Notes under the pieces: model-generated
The model's database searches: none
What the model was told of the DNA's origin: nothing
The model's input: only the letters and a program-made list of their open reading frames with translations
NCBI GenBank assembly: GCA_036444495.1
Contig: JAZGBC010000056.1
Location: 1 to 9,452, forward strand
DNA from: JAZGBC01 sp036444495
GTDB lineage: Bacteria; Pseudomonadota; Alphaproteobacteria; Kiloniellales; J153
Direction: 5' to 3'
Length of the DNA: 9,452 bases
Shown: positions 5,642 through 9,452 of the stretch, piece after piece
How positions within the stretch are numbered: position 1 is the stretch's first letter
Layout: the number at the start of each line of letters is the position of its first letter
Program-made: the position numbers and the translations under genes

Positions 5642-6334
5642 ATGATCGACCTCGATAACGTGGAGCTGACCCTGCCGTCCACGGCCGGGCCGGTGCGCAT
5701 CCTGCGCGGCCTGTCGCTTCGCGTTGCGCGCGGCGAGACCTTGAGCGTTGTCGGCCCCTCGGGCTCGGGCAAATCCTCCATGATGATGGTGATCGCCGGG
5801 CTGGAGCGGCCGACCTCGGGAAAGGTCGTGATCGACGGCACGGATTTCGCCGGTCAGGACGAGGACGCGCTGGCCCGCTTCCGGCGCGATTCCATCGGCA
5901 TCGTCTTCCAGGACTATCACCTGGTGCCCACCATGACCGCGCTGGAGAACGTGGCGATCCCGCTGGAGCTGGCCGGGCGCGATGATGCCTTCGCGCGCGC
6001 TGGGGCGTGCCTGGACATGGTCGGGCTCGGCCACCGCCTCACCCACTACCCCGGACAGCTCTCCGGCGGCGAGCAGCAGCGCACGGCGCTGGCCCGCGCC
6101 TTCGCCACCGAGCCGGGGCTGATCCTGGCAGACGAGCCCACCGGCAACCTGGACGACGAGACCGGCGCGCAGGTCATCGGGCTTCTCTTCGACCTGCAGG
6201 CGCGGCACGACACCACCCTGCTACTCATCACCCACGATCCCCAGGTCGCCGGGCGCTGCCGGCGCGGCGTGCGCCTGGTGGACGGCGATATTCGGGATGA
6301 GGACGCGGGCGCCGCGGGTCCGGGACGGGCATGA
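5642..6334 (+). CDS. ybbA: ABC transporter ATP-binding protein, YbbA family
   Basis: A 230-residue cytoplasmic nucleotide-binding subunit of the MacB/LolD/FtsE-like class, paired with the FtsX-type permease that follows. All ATPase motifs are intact: Walker A GPSGSGKSS (38-46), Q-loop VFQDYHLVP with Gln90, signature LSGGEQQR (140-147), Walker B ILADEP ending at Glu165, D-loop GNLDDET, and His198 in LLITHDP. ATG 5642 gives the usual start MIDLDNVELTL. The frame extends upstream to an ATG at 5579, but that adds a non-conserved leader and collides with the promoter candidate. No clear Shine-Dalgarno precedes 5642. The stop overlaps the permease start (ATGA). In E. coli the equivalent ybbA is also divergent from tesA. 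The substrate is unproven; an energy-coupling role without transmembrane transport, as in other type VII ABC systems, is possible. Confidence 0.95.
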   Translation: MIDLDNVELTLPSTAGPVRILRGLSLRVARGETLSVVGPSGSGKSSMMMVIAGLERPTSGKVVIDGTDFAGQDEDALARFRRDSIGIVFQDYHLVPTMTALENVAIPLELAGRDDAFARAGACLDMVGLGHRLTHYPGQLSGGEQQRTALARAFATEPGLILADEPTGNLDDETGAQVIGLLFDLQARHDTTLLLITHDPQVAGRCRRGVRLVDGDIRDEDAGAAGPGRA

Positions 6335-8892
6335 CCCGGGCGGAGCGTAACGAGGCGCCGTTCCTTCTCGCCCTGCGCCTGGCCCGGCGCGAGCTGCGCG
6401 GGGGCCTGCGCGGCTTCCGCGTCTTCCTGGCCTGCCTGGTCCTGGGGGTCGCCTCGATCGCGGCCATCGGCCTCCTGACCCAGGCCCTGCTCGGCGGGCT
6501 GAAGCAGGACGGACGCCTTCTGCTGGGTGGCGATCTGGACCTGCGCCTGGTGCATCGCGAGATCACGGCGGAGCAGCGCGCCTGGATGGCGGACCGCGCG
6601 CGCCTGTCGCAGGTCACCGAGATGCGCGCCATGGCGCACGGAAGGGAAGAACGCGCGCTGGTCGAGTTGCGCGCCGTGGACGGCGCCTATCCCCTCTACG
6701 GCGCGGTCGAGCTGGGCCCCGCCACGCCGCTCGCCGAGGTTCTGGCCGAGCGCGGCGGCGTTTGGGGAGCGGCGGCCGATGCCGGGCTGCTGCAGCGGCT
6801 CGGGCTCGATCCGCAGAAGCTGTCCCCTGGACCGCGCATCCGCATCGGCGAGTTGACTTACGAGATCCGCGCCCTGATCGGGCGCGAGCCGGACCGCACG
6901 ACCCGGGTCTTTTCCTTTGGGCCGCGCCTGCTGGTGGCGCTTGAGAGCCTGCCCGAAACCGGCCTCCTGCAGCCGGGCAGCCTGGTCCACCATCACTACC
7001 GCCTGCGCCTGCCAAGCGGCGGCGATACGGCGGCCCTGCGGCGGGAATTGGGCGAGCGCTTCCCGGAGGCGGGATGGCGCATCCGCGGCACCGACGAGGC
7101 CGCCCCCGGGCTTGCCCGCTTCATCGAGCGCCTCGGCCTGTTCCTCACGCTGGTGGGGCTGACCGCGCTCCTGGTCGGCGGCGTGGGCATCGGCAATGCG
7201 GTGCGCGGCTATCTGGAGGGCCGCATCGCGACCATCGCCACGCTTAAATGCCTGGGCGCGCCGGGCCGCCTCATCTCCCGCATCTATTGGATGCAGATCA
7301 TGGTCCTGGCGCTCGGCGGGATCGCCGCCGGGCTGATACTGGGACTCGCCGCCGCCTATCTGGCCGGCGCGCTCTTGAGCGGGATTTTCGCCTGGCGCGC
7401 CACCATCGCGCCCTATCCCCTGCCGCTTTTGACCGCGGCCGCTTTCGGGCTGCTTACCGCCGCGGCCTTTTCCCTCTGGCCGCTGGCGCACGCGCGCGCG
7501 CTTCCGCCGGCCAGCCTGTTCCGCGACAAGATCGCGCCCGCGCCCTGGCCGCGGCGGCGCCTGGCGGCGCGTACTTATGGTGCGATCGCCCTCGCCGCCC
7601 TGGCGCTCGCCCTGCTCGCCATTACTACGGCGGCGGACCCTTGGGTGGGACTCTACTTCGCGCTTGGAGCCGCCGGCGCGCTCATCCTGTTCCACGGAAC
7701 GGGAACGGGCCTGATGGCGCTGGCGCGCCGCCTCCCGCGTCCGCGCCGGCCGGGCCTGCGCCTTGCGGTGGCCAATCTGGGCCGGCCGGGCGCGCCTACG
7801 GTGAGCGTGGTCACCTCCTTCGGCCTGGGGCTCACGGTGCTGACCGCGGTCGCGCTTACCGAAGCGAACCTGTCGCGCGAGCTGAGCGAGACCCTGCCCG
7901 AGAACGCCCCGGCGCTTTACTTCATCGACATCCAGCCCGATCAGGTGGAGACATTCGACCGGCTGGTGCGCGAGACACCGGGCAGCGGCGAGCTGCGCCG
8001 GGTACCCATGCTACGCGGGCGCATCACCTCGGTGAACGGCACCCCGCCCGGTGAGCTCGAGATTCCGCCGGAGATCGCCTGGGTCTTCCGCGGCGACCGC
8101 GGGTTGACCTGGTCGCGCGAGCCGCCCGGCAACGCCGAGATCGTCACCGGTGATTGGTGGCAGCCGGACTATGGGGGCCCGCTGCTGGTCTCGCTGGACG
8201 CCAAGGTCGCCCGGGCACTCGACCTCGGGCCAGGGGACCGCCTCGGGGTCAACGTGCTCGGCCGCGAGGTGGAGGCCGAGATCGCCAACCTGCGGGCGAT
8301 CGACTGGACCGGTCTGGGGCTGAACTTCGTGATGGTCTTCTCGCCCGGCCTTTTGGAAGGCGCGCCGCAGACCCACATCGCCACGGTCAAGGCCGACGCC
8401 GATGCCGAGGCGGCCCTGGTGCGCGTGATTACCGAACGCTTCGCCAACGTCTCCGCCATCCGGGTGCGCGACGCGCTGGCCGCGGTGCTCGATGTCATGG
8501 GCCACGTGGCGCTGGCGGTGCGCGCGGCGGCCGCGGTGGCGCTTCTGTCCGGGGTGCTGGTCCTGGGCGGCGCACTGGCCGCCGGACACCACCGGCGCAT
8601 CTACGACGCCGTGGTGCTCAAGGTCCTGGGCGCCACGCGCGGCTATGTGCTGAGGGCCTATCTCCTGGAGTACGGTCTTTTGGGGATCATCACCGCGGCG
8701 ATTTCCGCCGTCCTGGGCACGCTGGCGGCCTATCTGGTGGTCACCGAGGTCCTGCATCTGGGCTTTACCTTCCTGGGCGGGCCGCTCGCCGCCGTGGCCC
8801 TGCCCGGGGTTTTGGTGACGCTTGCCCTCGGATTCGCCGGAACCTGGCGGGCGCTGGACCAGAAAGCGGCGCCGCTGCTCAGGAATCAATGA
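6331..8892 (+). CDS. ybbP: FtsX/MacB-type ABC permease, YbbP family (COG3127)
   Basis: An 853-residue inner-membrane permease with about ten hydrophobic helices. TM1 lies at about residues 28-54, followed by a large extracytoplasmic domain (about 55-262). A group of three helices follows (about 270-290, 322-348, 363-387), then a connecting pair (414-434, 437-460) and a helix at 492-514. A second extracytoplasmic domain (about 515-720) precedes three final helices (725-752, 780-804, 819-842). Each three-helix group carries the FtsX-like coupling signature next to its first loop (TIATLKCLGAPGRLI and DAVVLKVLGATRGYV). This duplicated layout is the YbbP family, long annotated as an ABC system linked to lysophospholipase L1 because of its position beside tesA. 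ATG 6331 overlaps the ATPase stop by 4 nt, implying translational coupling. The length is normal and the frame intact. Confidence 0.94.
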   Translation: MTRAERNEAPFLLALRLARRELRGGLRGFRVFLACLVLGVASIAAIGLLTQALLGGLKQDGRLLLGGDLDLRLVHREITAEQRAWMADRARLSQVTEMRAMAHGREERALVELRAVDGAYPLYGAVELGPATPLAEVLAERGGVWGAAADAGLLQRLGLDPQKLSPGPRIRIGELTYEIRALIGREPDRTTRVFSFGPRLLVALESLPETGLLQPGSLVHHHYRLRLPSGGDTAALRRELGERFPEAGWRIRGTDEAAPGLARFIERLGLFLTLVGLTALLVGGVGIGNAVRGYLEGRIATIATLKCLGAPGRLISRIYWMQIMVLALGGIAAGLILGLAAAYLAGALLSGIFAWRATIAPYPLPLLTAAAFGLLTAAAFSLWPLAHARALPPASLFRDKIAPAPWPRRRLAARTYGAIALAALALALLAITTAADPWVGLYFALGAAGALILFHGTGTGLMALARRLPRPRRPGLRLAVANLGRPGAPTVSVVTSFGLGLTVLTAVALTEANLSRELSETLPENAPALYFIDIQPDQVETFDRLVRETPGSGELRRVPMLRGRITSVNGTPPGELEIPPEIAWVFRGDRGLTWSREPPGNAEIVTGDWWQPDYGGPLLVSLDAKVARALDLGPGDRLGVNVLGREVEAEIANLRAIDWTGLGLNFVMVFSPGLLEGAPQTHIATVKADADAEAALVRVITERFANVSAIRVRDALAAVLDVMGHVALAVRAAAAVALLSGVLVLGGALAAGHHRRIYDAVVLKVLGATRGYVLRAYLLEYGLLGIITAAISAVLGTLAAYLVVTEVLHLGFTFLGGPLAAVALPGVLVTLALGFAGTWRALDQKAAPLLRNQ

Positions 8893-8917
8893 TTTCAATA
8901 AGATATATGCAGGCCCA

Positions 8918-8942
8918 ATAACCATTATAATCAAATGGTTAT
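8918..8942 (+). promoter_or_regulatory. Dyad operator-like site over a consensus TATAAT
   Basis: ATAACCATT (8918-8926) and AATGGTTAT (8934-8942) are perfect inverted repeats separated by 7 nt. A perfect TATAAT (8926-8931) sits at their centre. No good -35 lies 16-18 nt upstream (ATATAT region). The stem has only two G-C pairs and no T-tract follows, so an operator or promoter is more likely than a terminator. Transcription from this element would leave a leader of about 80 nt before the ATG at 9019. A second, weaker pair (TTGATT 8953-8958, AATATT 8976-8981, 17-nt spacing) is an alternative promoter. Confidence 0.4.
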
Positions 8943-9006
8943 GCGGATTCTATTGATTTTAACGGCCAAAAGGCCAATATTGCGGACTAGGTTCACCACT
9001 CACATT

Positions 9007-9012
9007 GAGGGA
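9007..9012 (+). promoter_or_regulatory. Ribosome binding site of the BI-1 gene
   Basis: GAGGGA lies 6 nt before ATG 9019 (its GAGG core 8 nt before), a good Shine-Dalgarno match that fixes the start of the following gene. Confidence 0.65.
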
Positions 9013-9018
9013 TTTTCC

Positions 9019-9452
9019 ATGGCTATCGGTCCCAAACGCAAAGTAATGACCCGGGCCCAGGCCCAGGCGGCCGCCGTCGATGTCGGCCTGCGCGCCTACA
9101 TGCTGCGGGTCTACAACTACATGTGCGTGGCCCTGGCGCTGTCCGGCGCGGTGGCCTTCGTCGTCTCCACCAGCCCGGCGATGCAGCAGGCGATCTTCGG
9201 CACCCCGCTGATGTGGGTGGTGTTCCTGGCGCCGCTGGGGCTGGTGTTCTTCCTCTCGGCGCGCATCAACAAGATGTCCGCCTCCGCGGCCCAGACCACG
9301 TTTTGGATCTTCGCCGCGCTGATGGGCATGTCGCTGGCCTCGATCTTCATCGCCTACACGCCGGAGTCGGTGACCCGGGTGTTCTTCATCACCGCCGGCG
9401 CCTTCGCCGGGCTGTCGCTGGTCGGCTACACCACCAAGAAGGACCTCTCGGG
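9019..9452 (+). CDS. Bax inhibitor-1/YccA family membrane protein, 3'-truncated by window edge
   Basis: The frame runs open from ATG 9019 to the window end: 144 full codons of a protein usually about 240-250 residues long. The N-terminus has a basic cytoplasmic stretch (MAIGPKRKVMTRAQ) followed by VGLRAYMLRVYNYM, typical of proteobacterial BI-1/YccA proteins. Four hydrophobic helices are visible, at about residues 28-51, 64-82, 92-113 and 118-138; the family has seven. Members are inner-membrane proteins. YccA modulates the FtsH protease and the bacterial homologue BsYetJ is a pH-dependent calcium leak channel, but the role here is unknown. Codon use is extreme: among codons 22-144 only one (TTT) has A or T in third position, consistent with strong expression. 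It has its own AT-rich promoter region, unlike the packed genes to its left. Confidence 0.92.
   Translation, partial: MAIGPKRKVMTRAQAQAAAVDVGLRAYMLRVYNYMCVALALSGAVAFVVSTSPAMQQAIFGTPLMWVVFLAPLGLVFFLSARINKMSASAAQTTFWIFAALMGMSLASIFIAYTPESVTRVFFITAGAFAGLSLVGYTTKKDLS

Larger units (their letters stand above)
8893..9018. other. AT-rich intergenic region upstream of the BI-1 gene
   Basis: This 126-bp gap is about 38% G+C by hand count (48 of 126), far below the genes on either side. It contains a 9-bp dyad around a TATAAT, a CAATAA direct repeat at 8896 and 8916 (20-bp spacing), a GGCC-AAAA-GGCC mini-hairpin (8964-8975), the palindrome CAATATTG (8975-8982) and a ribosome binding site. No convincing terminator with a T-tract is seen after the permease stop. 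It reads as a regulatory region for the downstream gene. Confidence 0.6.

Noticed and set aside
6046..7695. A 549-codon open frame on the minus strand opposite the ABC genes
   Set aside because: The product is low-complexity, rich in Gln, Arg, Gly and Ala, and unlike any family I know. It is antisense to two genes with complete motifs, and such open antisense frames are common in GC-rich coding DNA.
8889..8921. Ten-codon ORF (MISIRYMQAQ) starting in an ATGA overlap with the permease stop
   Set aside because: It is very short, has no ribosome binding site and sits in AT-rich DNA where such ORFs arise by chance. The ATGA overlap alone is not enough support.
8918..8942. Intrinsic terminator for the ABC operon
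   Set aside because: The 9-bp stem has only two G-C pairs and no T-tract follows on either strand. An operator or promoter reading fits better.
1..9452. CRISPR array, tRNA, rRNA, insertion sequence or phage module
   Set aside because: I found no regularly spaced repeats, cloverleaf-like sequence, transposase motif or phage gene on either strand. Genes are packed and compositionally uniform except for the gap at 8893-9018.

Overview
The window is a GC-rich (roughly two thirds G+C by eye), gene-dense chromosomal segment with strong G/C third-position bias. Gene families, gene order and spacing suggest a free-living alphaproteobacterium, perhaps of the Rhodospirillales/Kiloniellales type. That placement is inference: there is no rRNA or other marker gene here. 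I see no mobile element, phage gene, CRISPR array, tRNA or rRNA.

Left block, + strand (1-2452). The window opens inside a fructosamine-kinase-family gene whose first codons lie upstream. An EamA/DMT-family membrane transporter overlaps its stop by 8 nt. A stand-alone B3/4 protein, related to the editing module of phenylalanyl-tRNA synthetase beta, begins 4 nt after the transporter stop. The three look like one transcription unit.

Middle block, - strand (2459-5481). Reading leftwards, this holds a secreted TesA-type SGNH/GDSL esterase, a FIST-domain sensory protein (8-nt overlap with the esterase), an RNA 2',3'-cyclic phosphodiesterase (ThpR) and methionine sulfoxide reductase A (MsrA). The first three look co-transcribed. 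msrA has its own strong ribosome binding site and a possible promoter or operator. The block ends convergently, 6 nt from the B3/4 gene.

Right block, + strand (5642-8892). Divergent from the esterase is a two-gene ABC system: a YbbA-type ATPase and a 10-TM FtsX/MacB-type permease of the YbbP family, joined by an ATGA overlap. Divergence of tesA from ybbA-ybbP is the arrangement known in E. coli, so it supports both assignments. A TTGACA-type promoter candidate lies in the shared 160-bp region.

Right edge (8893-9452). A 126-bp AT-rich gap (about 38% G+C by hand count) carries a perfect 9-bp dyad around a consensus TATAAT. It is followed by the first 144 codons of a Bax-inhibitor-1/YccA-family membrane protein that runs off the window.

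Theme. Four of the nine genes belong to families that repair or proofread macromolecules: protein deglycation, tRNA editing, methionine sulfoxide repair and RNA cyclic-end processing. A fifth, the FIST protein, is a predicted small-ligand sensor sitting in the esterase operon without a recognisable output domain. This is the most interesting context in the window, but most genes are known families in ordinary condition, and I did not find a clearly new system.
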